Assembly (NCBI GenBank): GCA_947179485.1
Contig: OX359246.1
Coordinates: forward strand, 2,232,001 to 2,296,000
DNA from: Allacma fusca
Lineage: Eukaryota > Arthropoda > Collembola > Symphypleona > Sminthuridae
Reading direction: 5' to 3'
Length of the DNA stretch: 64,000 nucleotides
The notes beneath the pieces are model-generated. The model was given only the letters and a program-made list of their open reading frames with translations. It made no database searches and was not told the DNA's origin. Made by a program: the position numbers and the translations under genes. This document shows, in pieces, positions 22,665 through 33,630 of the stretch. The first letter of the stretch is position 1; each line of letters begins with the position of its first letter.

Positions 22665-25314
22665 GGGTAATTGTCGACCTCGACAATGTCATCTGTCGAA
22701 GTTCAAGATCATATTATTTGTAATTATACTAATTTTATTTTTGTTACCATACTTTGTAACTTAATCTTGGTCGTATTGGTAATGGCTGGTCTTTGTAGCA
22801 TGGTCGTAATGGTATTCATGGGCATTATTATTGTTGCATATAATTATTATACATGTTCATCATCATATGTGTATATACTTTGTAATGCTGTACAATATTT
22901 GTTGGTGTTACTGTTTGTATACTTTTTGTGAAAGGACTTCCTATAATCTTAGATCTTAGAATCGTTGCACAACAAATATAGTTTAATCCAGACAATTTTC
23001 TACATGTCAAGGTGTAAAAGACCTGGCCATGAAGCAGCAGTGATCTTTACAATTTTTACATATACAATATTTACATGGAATACATCGTTATTTACATCAT
23101 GATTTAACTTGATTTCTAATGTTATTGTCATATTTAAGGTATGTCAGATTCGAAACATCGTAGCAGAATTGAAATTTTGTACACATGTTTTGAAAAGGCT
23201 TTGTTTGTAAAAACTGTCAAGATTACTTGAAGGCAGATATGAAACATTGTCCCTTGTTTCTATTTTCATTTGATTTCTAATTTTCTGATACCGAATACTA
23301 GTTGTTGCAACATTGTGGTTATTTTTACTTATTGCTGCTATTAATTTAGTATTTGAATGTCGCTTAAGGGTTATTGAACTTATTAGAAGAGTTAACATCT
23401 TGAAGAAAAGATCAAAGCTTGTAAAATCCCGTGAGTTTCCTTGTAAAACAATTTAACATGTCACAGACAAATCGTTGTGGGGAAATTTTCTCGAAAGGAA
23501 CGAATTATGAGCAAGTGTCACTCACTAATACAAAAATATTTTGTAGAAACACAATGTGTGTGCCCCCTTGTCGTCAAACAAGAGAATACCAGAGAATGTC
23601 AAAACAATTTAGAATTGTGCTTTGGTAGCTAGATTAGGAATTATGTCCTTCTCATGCACAACTGTTGGCAATTTCACCAAATGTGAAAACATCGTGCTCC
23701 ATGAAGTTCAGTAAGTAGTTCTTACTACTCCATAAGACATAAACATATTGTACCGTGAACTATTTCCTCAACTGAGATGGGAATGTATTTTGGCGATAAT
23801 CATAAATATATATATATATACCTTGATCTGTAAAAAATCCTATTTGATGGAACGTGTTGAATTTGTAAGCTAAATTCTCTGTTTAAAATTTCCTTTGGAA
23901 TTTGGTTTTCTTAATACAATTTGTCTTGGGAAACTATGGAATTTATCCTAGCTAAAAAGACGTTTGATCTTTTAAGATTTAAAATTTAGATCCTTTTTAC
24001 TGAATGTTGAATTTAATCATTGTATAAACGAAGTGAATTTAATGATTCCGTAAACCTTTTGTCATCTATGATATGTACTGAAAATTGTAAAAAGATGTCA
24101 ACACTGTTTGCAATGTAGATCTTAGTTGCCTTTAAACCTCGCGATTTAAAATACGAGATAGCACTAGCTTATGTAGATGACATACTAATCATGTCCTCTA
24201 ATATTTCCATTACTGTAATTTTCTTACTTTTTATATTTTTATTTAAAGTTCCTCCTACCTATTCGTAATATGTATTTTTGTCTTTTTCCTGTCTTTTCTC
24301 ATGAGCTACTGGCAGCTCTAGGTGAATTAGAACGAGATGTTTTTGCAGCTAAGAGATCTAGTGCTCATAGGATCCTTCTGATCTAGGCACATTCATGTCA
24401 ACTTTCATTTGAAATGCGATACATTTTGCAAGTAAATAATTTATAAACGAACCTATACTACAGAAATTCTTTTGGAAGAATCTATCCTTCGGACTTCCGT
24501 TTTACTTAATCTGTCTTTCTAGGTACCTAAAATATTTTTATTAGCACATCTAGCTGGGTAGATTTTGTTGAACTGAAGCTAAAAGGTAAACTGATCCTGA
24601 TCGTAGAGAACTTGCTTATACAGGGTTCTGATTTTTGCTGGAAATTTGTTATCCCGCTCATCCCAAGCGATGAGTAGGTTAGAAATATAAATTTATCCTT
24701 CTCATATGGAGTTGAATAACCTAATAAAGTCGCAAGGCATTACAATCATCACTCATTGGCTGTTGAGTGAACAAGCCTCAAGGAATTATAATATTGCCTA
24801 AAATTTTTGTTAGAACTGAACCTTATCTTGAAACATTTCTCGTCTCGTTAACAAATAAATCTTTGTCTTCAAAACATAGCCTGACTTGATAGTGTTGATG
24901 TCTAATAAAAATCTAATCACTGGAATCAATGGGGTGGAAAGAAAATTGGAAAGAAAATGGATAATGAATCCATCGAGACACGAAAGATATATTGATTTGA
25001 ATCACATATTCTTTAGACTATTCTCCTTTTACTCCTATTGGGAATCTGCCTCTTTAACTAAATTGAACTATTCGTTCGTTATTTGAACTTTGTTATTTTC
25101 ATTGCATTTTTATATTTTTGTGTTATATGATCTTGTTTTTCTATATTTTCTTTTCCTAACCTTATTCTACTTATAACTACTTATTCTATTGTTTTTCTAA
25201 TACTACCTTATAATTAAGAAATATTTTTAATATTTTTCCATACAATTTTATGGTTTTGCGTATTTTTCTTCGTTGTTTTCTTTCTTGCGTTGATCCTTCC
25301 CGGTTGGGTTGGTT
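22665..25314 (-). other. 3' non-coding region of the retrotransposon
   Basis: About 2.65 kb between the last ORF and the polypurine tract, AT-rich, without a convincing sense ORF. A (TA)n run lies at 23807-23821. On the opposite strand a short stretch at about 24150-24200 reads AYVDDILIM, which resembles an RT active-site motif but has no supporting context. Confidence 0.6.
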
Positions 25315-26055
25315 TTACAGTTGTACAGTTGCTCTGGTTGTGTGTCGGCTGGCCTGTGGTTGTGTATTGGGCCTCACAATTCTGCATCCGACTAACTGCT
25401 CTATAGAATTTTGGACTAATGCCTGTGTGTCTGCAACATTGTCTAATTCTCTCTCGTTCGGTGTTTGTTGATCTGATTTTCTTTTCTGCATTCGAATTCG
25501 GTACAGTATTACTGTGAATATGAATATCACTACTGTGGTAATACAACCGAATGAACTGATAATGACTACGGTGTAATCCGTGTCTGATGTTGGAACCTCA
25601 TTGGATTTCCAATCAATTTCGTTGAATTGTTCCATCCATGGTGGTCTGCTATCCCTCTGCATGATGGGCTGTTGGTTTTGTATGAATTGGGGTTGTATAA
25701 ATTGTTGTTGGGGTTGTAGTAAAGCCATTTGTTGATTCCTCTCCATGATTCTCTGGGCTTCTACGTTTGGGTCGTTCGGGTCATACTGCACTATGGCTAG
25801 TTTCCCGTCATCTTTGTGGTGTAGTATGTGTACTACTGGGTCCTTTTGTGATAATATTGATGCGGTAATAGCTCCGCTTCCGACGGTTACAGCTGGTACC
25901 ATGTAATTTGCGAACCATTTTCCTACTGATTGTCCCAAAGCTGCCATCAGTGGTCCTCCCCATGGTTCTGGACTTGGTTGTGCTATTGGCCTGGTTTCGG
26001 AAACGTCCATTGCAATTAGAGTTATTGCAAGGCTCAAAAGATTGTGGTACTTCAT
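25315..26055 (-). CDS. Small membrane protein, 246 aa, possible envelope-type
   Basis: The N-terminus (YHNLLSLAITLIAM) looks like a signal peptide. A Gly/Ala-rich hydrophobic segment at about 40-68 (GKWFANYMVPAVTVGSGAIT) could be fusion-peptide-like or amphipathic. A Gln-rich stretch (LLQPQQQFIQPQFIQNQQ) and a membrane-proximal WMEQFNEIDW follow. A transmembrane helix spans about 165-189 (VIISSFGCITTVVIFIFTVI), and a basic anchor RIRMQKRK and a 55-residue tail close it. It would be a type I membrane protein. It lacks the Cys-rich ectodomain of insect errantivirus envelopes, and I do not recognise its family. Confidence 0.65.
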   Translation of the reverse strand: MKYHNLLSLAITLIAMDVSETRPIAQPSPEPWGGPLMAALGQSVGKWFANYMVPAVTVGSGAITASILSQKDPVVHILHHKDDGKLAIVQYDPNDPNVEAQRIMERNQQMALLQPQQQFIQPQFIQNQQPIMQRDSRPPWMEQFNEIDWKSNEVPTSDTDYTVVIISSFGCITTVVIFIFTVILYRIRMQKRKSDQQTPNERELDNVADTQALVQNSIEQLVGCRIVRPNTQPQASRHTTRATVQL

Positions 26056-26060
26056 TTTTA

Positions 26061-26078
26061 CTGTGAAAAAAAAACTTT
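26061..26078 (-). promoter_or_regulatory. Splice-acceptor-like site before the membrane-protein ORF
   Basis: In sense GTTTTTTTTTCACAG lies 5 nt before the ATG at 26055. It is the strongest acceptor-like site in the element and suggests a spliced mRNA for the last ORF. Confidence 0.6.
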
Positions 26079-26625
26079 GTGTGACTGTTCCTTATCCCTG
26101 AGTAGTCTCAAGTGTTTGAGTTCTCTGTGGGTGTTGAGGTTATAATGAGTACTCTGTTTCAAGAGTCTCGTATTTATATCAATTAATTGTTTGTGTTTTT
26201 ATCTTCCGATTACGAAAGAGAATTCTTTTCCCAATTCCGATGTTGTAATCCGTATGTCCCACTTCCGGTGACATAATCTTTTGTTAGTATCTCTATCCTA
26301 TGAACTCTATAAAATGTGTTAGTAAGTAATTATTTTTGTTTTGTTTTCTGTTTTGTAATTATTTTTATTTGTTTTTCTTTTCTAACTATTGTGTTATGGT
26401 GATCATTATGTAACATCCGCCGTAATCCCGATGGTTGATGCTACATAAGATCTTAAAAATGTTTTATCGTAGATCCTCTCTTGCGAAATAATCTACACTT
26501 TACATTCCCTTCGGGAATTTCTTCCGTCATCAGGTAATTTGGCTTCTGCTTTTCCCCGCTAGTTCTCCCTCTTACTATACCATGACCTGGATGGAATGGT
26601 CAGGTTATTATCCTCTGTGACGTTG

Positions 26626-29600
26626 TTACTCGTCTTCCTCGGACGGCCCTCTGAGGGTGCCTGTCTCCTCCTCTCCTTCCGCTAGTGTTCGGAATGATAT
26701 GACTGCAAATCTGTTTTCAGATAAGATCTCCGGGTCCCATCTTGCACGTGATGATCTTTCCCATAACTGATCCATTAGCCTTCTATGCTCTACAGGGTTT
26801 GTTATGGAAAGATAGCTGGTTCTCTGTTGTGTCACTGGGTCTCTTCGGAGTTCTTCCTGAATAAAATCATGTCCGAGGTCTCGAAAAACTATTTCGATTC
26901 CTGTTCGACCTCTGAGGGTTCGTATGAGGTTTATTAGATCAGGTTCATCTGGTCTTCCATCAATGACAACTGATCGCCATTGGGGTGTTTGGAATCGGTC
27001 TATTGCACTCGGTATCATGTGTATTGGTGTTATTCCTGGTCGTCTCTCATTTCTTGGAGATAATTGATATGGTTTGTAACTTGGTCCGTCTCCACGGTTG
27101 CTGATTTGCTCCCGAATCCTGTGAAAGTGTTCTCTTTGCCAGATTCGTATCGTGACAAGTTCGTTTAGGTCTCTGAAAGAACCTGTTTTCCGGGGTTGTC
27201 TTAGAGTGGCTACTCCTCCTTTTAATTTTCTAGCATATAGGGTAGTTGGCTTTTGGCCTTCTCCCGCTAGTTTCATTGCGAATATCCAGTCTTCCCATTG
27301 TCCTAGTTCTTCTTCTATGTCGTCGATTGGATTGGGTTGACTTCCGCTGCTTTGGTTTATTGCTCCGAATTGTCTCCACTCCTGAATTGCCGCGTCCTGA
27401 TGATAAAGAGTTATGATCCTTTCGGTCATACTTGCAAATTCTTGAAAACTTAGCATGTGTATTGGTATACTTGCTAGTTGTTGTAAAGCTTTTTCTCCGC
27501 GTCCGGTGATGGCGTCTCCTCTCAGTAGGAAACTATTCATCCATATTTCTTGCTCTCGCCAGGTTGGCTGAGTTCCTATGTCAAACCACATTTGAGTAAT
27601 CAATCTGCGTAGCTCGGTTCCCGTGAGCCCTTGCATTACTCCCTGATGTTCCCGACATGTTAGATATGTTGGTACTTGGTGATTATCAATACCTCTCTGA
27701 CCATTGAACAATGTTGTCCAGAGTCTCGGTATCATTTCCCCTGGTGAGATGTTCATGTCTCCTGCCATCGTTTCCAGACGGGTGTTTTCCATTGGTACGT
27801 TTCTTCGACTTTGCCCGTATAGGATGAGCAGGTCTCGCTCCCTTGGGTCTAGTCGGCGGTAATCTGTGGGATGGTCCATTGCATCATACAGCAATGCCCT
27901 TCTTTCCCGGATTAATTCTCCGTGATTATTGTAATCTATTCCTGCCTGGTGTTCGGCATATTCTATATTTGATTCATGAGCATCTGTTCTGGGTTCGCTT
28001 AAGGTGCTAAGCGCCCTTTGTAACTGCTCGAGTCGTAGTTGAGGTGGTTGGGTAGGTCGTTGGTGGATGTTGAGTCTCTCGATAAATGTCTCCCTGTACA
28101 TTCTGTTGAGCCATCTCACTAGATTTTGCTCTGGACTGTTGGTTGAACGATGTGAGATATTATATGTTGGAAATCTCTCTGGGTCGATGGTAGATTTCTG
28201 GTAACAATGAGGACACATTGTGGATCTTTCCCTGGTGTCCATGTTGTTGCTGAAGTAGTTGGTTCTCCTGGAGTACTGCGCTTCTATCCGGCTATGGCGT
28301 TCGTCTCCAGATATATCTTCCATTACGTGGTCCGGAAATCTTGGCGGTGAGTGGTCCAATGGGTCATTGGCCCTTTCCACCATCTTTCTCACTTGAAGTC
28401 GTACCGGATCCAGTTGGCTGTATAACTGTGTCTCGTGTGGGTTGGTAAAGATGACTATTTCCGCATCCTCATCTTCCCAACTTGGTGCTACCATCCATCC
28501 ACGGACTCCTATGTAAAATGATACGTGAGCTAAATCAACGAATCTTACATCAGGTGAGTCGGGTTGTGCCAGTGGATCTTCCGGTGCTGGAGCTTCTGGG
28601 TTTTCCTGGCGTTCTTCCTTAAACTCCACCTTTCGTTGACGTTGTCTAGCTCGTCTGGACTTGAGTTTGTCTTCAATGGGTGGTATGGATTGTCCTGTTA
28701 TCGCGGATGGTACTGGTGATGGTGACCTTGATCCTCGTCTGTCCCTAGTTTCGTTGAATATTACAGTCCTAATGGGTGAGTATACTCTAACCCTGGGTCG
28801 TTCAATTTCTGGCTCTGGACCTCGTTGTCGTCCTCTATACTGGAATGTACAGTTTGGAACACTGTCTCGTCCGTACAATCTGTCCAACTCTGGTCTGCTC
28901 CTTCGGATGTATTGTACAGGAATATCCTTTTGTCTTTGCCAAGCTTCATGTGCTGCTAACTTGGTCTTTGGTCTTACGGGTGGCTTATGGCCGTGTTTGA
29001 GTGGGCAGTATTCACATCTGGTCTTCACCCACTTGCTGTCTGTCTCGTTGTCTGATGAACTATCTACCTGATGTTCTGATGGTGGCTTTTCCTCGTCGTC
29101 CAAGACTTCTTCCTTGATTACTTTTGATGATGTTCCGGCTCCTTCTTCTTGAGCCTCCACAGCTTGTTCCGTTGGCACAGCCGGTTCCTCTTCTGAGGCC
29201 AAAACCGGTCCTTCTGCTCCCTCTGTCCTTCGTGGATGACTTCTTCCCGGGTCTCCTTTCCGTATAGGGTCTTGGTTCCCTCCGAAGTCCATTCCAACGG
29301 ACGTGCCAATATAGATTACCATTCTGAGGGTAAATCGTACAAGCTGTTGAATAATCCCTGTAGGTCTTCCTGACGATGAGTGAGCCTCCTCTTCCTCAAT
29401 CCGTGCCAGCATAAGCTGTAGCTGTTGTTTTAAGAATTGTCTGCTATAACTGACGGGTGACCATGCGTTGGTCGGTCCTACGAATGCCTCTCGCCTCTGC
29501 CGTTCTCTGGCTGCTCGTTCTGACGTTCGCTGGAAGAGTGGGTGGGTTTGTGAGACGTTGGCGTGTGCCTTTGTCTCCCATCCCTTGAGTTCGTCCTCTT

Positions 29601-32600
29601 CAAGATGGTCAACGCCGTTGTATATGTGTGGTATGAGCAAAACTATCGTCCAGTTTGCTTCTGTGATTGTCGTTGCTAGTGCGAAGTGTACAGCTTCGCC
29701 TATTGCAATTTCCTCGGTGGGGTGAACATAGTCTTCCCCTTTGGTGATACTGTGAGGGTTGTTTTGCATCTGGCGTTGTAGGTTATTTATCTGGTCTTTT
29801 GCCAAGATACTTCGCCTGGTACGTGTATGTGTGTTTTTAAGTCCCAAAATTTGGATAACTTTGTTGATGAATTTCCCGTACTGTATCTCGTATTCCTTCC
29901 AAATTTCGTATTTGGTCTGTAGTGGTAACGGGATTGGTTTTGTTATTAAGTCCATTGCAACTGATTGTAAAGTTTTTGTTGTTAGATGGTAACCGTCACG
30001 TATTGCCTGTGACATTAGCCAAATAGCTTGCGGTAATTTCCGTTGGTCTCGTATCTTTTGTCGTCGTTCCTCTTCCTCTGAAGTGGGTTCAGGAGCATGT
30101 CGTCGCTCTCTCCCGTTTTCGGATTCTTCCGCGTCCACTTCTTTGCCTAAAGCTTGGTTCCATACTTTGGCTACAGAAGTTTCGTTGAGGTAATGAGCAT
30201 TACTTTGGATATCACCTGGTAATGCTATTAAGTTCGGAGATATTTCTGTTGCTGTTGGATCTTCCTTAAGAAAATCTTCTAACTCTTTTTCCTCACTGGC
30301 ATTGACGGGCATTATCATCCAGATGGGTCGTTGGTCCGGTAGTTGGGACTCAATGAGTACCCAGTCCTGTGGTATTTTGACTGTTTTTAATGGTCTGTTC
30401 CATCTCCTGACTGCGTCTAGGATTGAACTGGTATAGACTCCTACTATGACCATTCCCGTGGTACACATGCCTACGGCTCCTGCTACTCCTCGTACTACTC
30501 CATTCTGCCAGAGTCGGTGCGCTGTAGCTGACCGTACGGCTGAATTTCCGACCGGTGGGCACTCCCGTTGGCCGTAAGGGTCATAGTGTCCGATTTCCTC
30601 CGAGTCTTCCTTATTTTCAAAGTCTAGGCTGACATGGTCAAAGCCTGTTGGACTGGTTGGATTCTCGGTTTCCAATCGGGTCCACCACTGGTAATGTGAT
30701 GCCCGGGTTGTTGGATATGGTCCGTAGTGTCCCGTCAATTCCTTTCTCAAGTTGGATTGTCCTACAGCAGATGTAATTAAACCGAACATTAATAAAAACG
30801 ATAACCAACTGTTACCGAGGTAAGGTATGGGTCCTCCTCGTCTTCCTCCTCCTCCACGTCCCATTTCCGGTGTGTGAGGTGGCGTTTGAATTGATGAGGT
30901 TGGTTGTCGTGGTTCCTCGTCGTCACTAAGGATGACGGTTCCGTCCTGGGGTGAGTTGGCAAAATCAGCCAATGAAAGCTGGTGGTTATTAACAATTTCC
31001 GTTGTATCCGAAGTTATTGATGATTCTCGATCTTTGGGTCTTCTCTTTGATCTGATCACCTCAAAATCCTCTGAGCTACTGCTCTGGTCATTGTGTTGCT
31101 CGGCTATAGATAGCTCGGATGTTGCAACTTCGACATTTTGTCCTGGTGAGGGTGGCATTTCCGTTGCCATTCCTGTTGGGCTTGCAGTTTCTGGACCATT
31201 TCGTTTTTCCTGAGCGAGCAAACGCTCTAGCTCCCCGGATGTGGCTGTTGACGTTGGAATGTTCGTTGGTTCAAAGTGTGCTGGAGGTAATTCTCTAGTT
31301 TGAAGGTCTATCTTTGACTCAGCACATACCAAGTGAAAGTCGTTATCATTTCTCCACTTTATCCATTCCTGGCGGTGGCGTGCTAATTCTTTCATTAATC
31401 CTTCCTTTTGCTTTTTCGCGCTGTCTGCGTTGACGTTTTGTCTGGCAAGGTTGCGGATGATTTCCCCGAGATCTTTAATTCGGTTTACCATCTCCTCGTG
31501 CTTCCCTGCCTTCCTGGAGTCCTCTCCAATCTTTACGATGTTCGACTGCCATTTCGCCGGTGGTTGGGTTGGTACTGTGCTCTGTCCAAATAGCTCTAAG
31601 ATGGTCATCTGAGCCTCCTTCTTGACCTTCTTCTCCTTTTTCGCACGCTTCTTTGCATGATGTTCACATTCCTGTTGTACCACTGGTCCATTGTCGGTTG
31701 CAATTACTTGTCGTGCCCTTTTACATCCTTTTCTACTACAGGTTTGGATGGGTACTGTCTCTTCCTCTTCTGAATCTGAAGAGGATTCATTGGCGGTATC
31801 TCTGTCCGCTGTTGTAGCTGTGTCCGTGGCTGTTTCCTCGCTCCATGGTATCACTGCTACTGATGGTGGAGTCACTACAGGTACTTCCACTGGTCTTTCT
31901 CTTTGAGCGATGCAAACTGCACGCTGTGGTTTAGGTGGTTCACTATTAACCGGTATTGTTGGCGGTGGCATCTTTGTGACCGCGGTATAGCTTAGGGCTG
32001 GAGCTGCTATGGGTACTGTCAGTATTGACTCCCTCTCCATTCGGTCCTTGTAATCTCTCGCTGCTGGCGATAGAAATGGCGAAGGTGGTGGGGTTGCCTC
32101 TCTCCTGCTCCTTGACCGCGCTGGACTGTCATAGCGGCTCCTTGACCTGTCGTCCTCCCGTCGCTTCTTCCTCTCTGATGACGACTCCGTCTCCCGCTTC
32201 CTGGTCCTGCTGTCTTTAGAGCTGTGTCTTTCCCTTGAACTTTCTCTTGAGCTCCTGTGTTGCCTGCCCGAACTTTCTCCATTGGTGATGGCCCGCCCGC
32301 GGCCTCTCCCGGCTGGTACCATATGTGCCGAGTAGGCTGCGAATCTCGGAGGCTCCCTTCGTCGGTCCTCCAAGTTCCCTCGTCTCAGATCGGGTCCATA
32401 GTTGTCATCAATACGTCTACTGATTCTATGGGCTACGTCTTCGACCTGTTCTTCTTGTTGCGGTAACCATTCACTAATTTCGGGGATGTTGACTCGGGTT
32501 ACTCCACAAATAGGGTCGGCTCCCATCACTTTCCGAGATGAGCTTCGACTTGTCTTGCCTCGTTCATATTGAAGGCCTGGAGTAAATGCCCATGGATCAT

Positions 32601-33177
32601 GGTCATAATCTCCCCTTGGATTCTTTTGTCCGGGCACGTCCTTTTCTTGCCTATAATTTTGGACTAGCCATGGATCATCTGGCTGTCTATTACGTGTTCT
32701 ACAGATAGGGATCTGTCGTCGTATGGGAGTGGGATTAAATTCTTGTCCTTTAAAAAGGTAAACAAGATCATCTGGCGCTCGCTCGCCTCTATCTACTTCC
32801 AGTTGCTGCTCCGGAAAATTTATTGACCCGCAAAAGTGCGGTTCTCGTCGTAGTATACGATAATCTATTGTTAACTCTCGAGGTTTTCTGAGAGCTCCAA
32901 TTAGTACTGAATGGGTTACGATCTCTCGCCCATCTCGTCCTTGGACGATAATCCTATGGGGTAATTTCCCGTCTACTCTAAGAACAACTTCCAATCGTCC
33001 CATATCTGAGTTTGGTAAAATTTTTGCTTGTGGTATTTCCACTTCAGTTTGACTCACGTATTGGGTCCAATAACGTGGTCGATCGTCGTCGTCCCTGTCG
33101 ACGGCGGGTAGGGCGTCTTGGCGTGGAGTCTCGTTGGTTCGAGACCCGGATGCACGTGACCCTCTGTTCTCTGACAT
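26626..33177 (-). CDS. Giant accessory ORF, 2183 aa, with embedded envelope-like segment
   Basis: The largest ORF of the element, uninterrupted. Residues 1-480 include a beta-rich start and an Arg/Ser-rich tract around 300-365. At about 480-505 is CSRKGCKRARQV ... CEHH, a possible zinc site with a Lys-rich tail. From about 787 comes a signal-like hydrophobic stretch (SWLSFLLMFGLITSAVGQS). A second hydrophobic segment lies near 896-920 (GVAGAVGMCTTGMVIVGVY), with Asn-X-Ser/Thr sites, basic RERR and RTRR sites, and a further hydrophobic segment near 1277-1297. The C-terminal 880 residues are hydrophilic, with CEYCPLKHGH (about 1387), CPHCYQK (about 1655) and helical blocks. I recognise no family. 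The middle part could be an envelope-like membrane protein. Confidence 0.7.
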   Translation of the reverse strand: MSENRGSRASGSRTNETPRQDALPAVDRDDDDRPRYWTQYVSQTEVEIPQAKILPNSDMGRLEVVLRVDGKLPHRIIVQGRDGREIVTHSVLIGALRKPRELTIDYRILRREPHFCGSINFPEQQLEVDRGERAPDDLVYLFKGQEFNPTPIRRQIPICRTRNRQPDDPWLVQNYRQEKDVPGQKNPRGDYDHDPWAFTPGLQYERGKTSRSSSRKVMGADPICGVTRVNIPEISEWLPQQEEQVEDVAHRISRRIDDNYGPDLRRGNLEDRRREPPRFAAYSAHMVPAGRGRGRAITNGESSGRQHRSSRESSRERHSSKDSRTRKRETESSSERKKRREDDRSRSRYDSPARSRSRREATPPPSPFLSPAARDYKDRMERESILTVPIAAPALSYTAVTKMPPPTIPVNSEPPKPQRAVCIAQRERPVEVPVVTPPSVAVIPWSEETATDTATTADRDTANESSSDSEEEETVPIQTCSRKGCKRARQVIATDNGPVVQQECEHHAKKRAKKEKKVKKEAQMTILELFGQSTVPTQPPAKWQSNIVKIGEDSRKAGKHEEMVNRIKDLGEIIRNLARQNVNADSAKKQKEGLMKELARHRQEWIKWRNDNDFHLVCAESKIDLQTRELPPAHFEPTNIPTSTATSGELERLLAQEKRNGPETASPTGMATEMPPSPGQNVEVATSELSIAEQHNDQSSSSEDFEVIRSKRRPKDRESSITSDTTEIVNNHQLSLADFANSPQDGTVILSDDEEPRQPTSSIQTPPHTPEMGRGGGGRRGGPIPYLGNSWLSFLLMFGLITSAVGQSNLRKELTGHYGPYPTTRASHYQWWTRLETENPTSPTGFDHVSLDFENKEDSEEIGHYDPYGQRECPPVGNSAVRSATAHRLWQNGVVRGVAGAVGMCTTGMVIVGVYTSSILDAVRRWNRPLKTVKIPQDWVLIESQLPDQRPIWMIMPVNASEEKELEDFLKEDPTATEISPNLIALPGDIQSNAHYLNETSVAKVWNQALGKEVDAEESENGRERRHAPEPTSEEEERRQKIRDQRKLPQAIWLMSQAIRDGYHLTTKTLQSVAMDLITKPIPLPLQTKYEIWKEYEIQYGKFINKVIQILGLKNTHTRTRRSILAKDQINNLQRQMQNNPHSITKGEDYVHPTEEIAIGEAVHFALATTITEANWTIVLLIPHIYNGVDHLEEDELKGWETKAHANVSQTHPLFQRTSERAARERQRREAFVGPTNAWSPVSYSRQFLKQQLQLMLARIEEEEAHSSSGRPTGIIQQLVRFTLRMVIYIGTSVGMDFGGNQDPIRKGDPGRSHPRRTEGAEGPVLASEEEPAVPTEQAVEAQEEGAGTSSKVIKEEVLDDEEKPPSEHQVDSSSDNETDSKWVKTRCEYCPLKHGHKPPVRPKTKLAAHEAWQRQKDIPVQYIRRSRPELDRLYGRDSVPNCTFQYRGRQRGPEPEIERPRVRVYSPIRTVIFNETRDRRGSRSPSPVPSAITGQSIPPIEDKLKSRRARQRQRKVEFKEERQENPEAPAPEDPLAQPDSPDVRFVDLAHVSFYIGVRGWMVAPSWEDEDAEIVIFTNPHETQLYSQLDPVRLQVRKMVERANDPLDHSPPRFPDHVMEDISGDERHSRIEAQYSRRTNYFSNNMDTRERSTMCPHCYQKSTIDPERFPTYNISHRSTNSPEQNLVRWLNRMYRETFIERLNIHQRPTQPPQLRLEQLQRALSTLSEPRTDAHESNIEYAEHQAGIDYNNHGELIRERRALLYDAMDHPTDYRRLDPRERDLLILYGQSRRNVPMENTRLETMAGDMNISPGEMIPRLWTTLFNGQRGIDNHQVPTYLTCREHQGVMQGLTGTELRRLITQMWFDIGTQPTWREQEIWMNSFLLRGDAITGRGEKALQQLASIPIHMLSFQEFASMTERIITLYHQDAAIQEWRQFGAINQSSGSQPNPIDDIEEELGQWEDWIFAMKLAGEGQKPTTLYARKLKGGVATLRQPRKTGSFRDLNELVTIRIWQREHFHRIREQISNRGDGPSYKPYQLSPRNERRPGITPIHMIPSAIDRFQTPQWRSVVIDGRPDEPDLINLIRTLRGRTGIEIVFRDLGHDFIQEELRRDPVTQQRTSYLSITNPVEHRRLMDQLWERSSRARWDPEILSENRFAVISFRTLAEGEEETGTLRGPSEEDE

Positions 33178-33193
33178 CTGGTTGAAGATAAAA
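33178..33193 (-). promoter_or_regulatory. Splice-acceptor-like site before the 2183-codon ORF
   Basis: In sense TTTTATCTTCAACCAG directly abuts the ATG at 33177, a good pyrimidine tract plus CAG. Joined to a leader donor, it would put this ORF first on a spliced mRNA. Inference from sequence only. Confidence 0.55.
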
Positions 33194-33366
33194 TACTTTG
33201 CAGTAATCTGTTTTAATGATTGTGTACGTACCTACGTATCGGATTCTCCTTCGACCTTGTCGTATGAGATAACTAATGAGATTTATACGGTCTCCAATCT
33301 TGAGATCAATCTCGCTTTGACCAAAACTAACACAGTTTGGTATTGTTGTTAAGTATCTGGTGGTGC

Positions 33367-33630
33367 TCATTCGCTTTCAGACTGATCCAAATCTTCTCGT
33401 CCTTTTTCGGGTACGAGTTGGGTATCGTCTACTTTCTCCGGTTTCTTCCGCGCTTTCTCCTTGAGATGTTTCGCCTGCTTCTGTAACTCCCGAATTTCCT
33501 CCTGAACTTGTTGAAGTTCCTGTTGGATTTGTACTCGTCGGGTTCTGAGGGTCGCTGAATGTTTCTCGGTGATCTGACGTATTTGTTCTAATTCTCTCAG
33601 GCCTTCTGGGATTGTCTTTCGTGAAGACAT
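33367..33630 (-). CDS. Coiled-coil mini-ORF 5 (87 aa)
   Basis: Long charged helix with heptads (GLRELEQIRQITEKHSATL, QQELQQVQEEIRELQKQAKH), a Lys-rich stretch and an acidic end (DLDQSESE). Same frame as mini-ORFs 1-4. Function unknown. Confidence 0.55.
   Translation of the reverse strand: MSSRKTIPEGLRELEQIRQITEKHSATLRTRRVQIQQELQQVQEEIRELQKQAKHLKEKARKKPEKVDDTQLVPEKGREDLDQSESE

Noticed and set aside
22671-22931. 86-codon hydrophobic plus-strand ORF
   Set aside because: Low-complexity, opposite to the element sense strand and next to the polypurine tract; no support as a gene.
28661-29071. Plus-strand ORFs over the 2183-codon ORF and over Gag (including 45220-45855 and 42226-42624)
   Set aside because: Shadows of long sense frames with no independent start context or domain.
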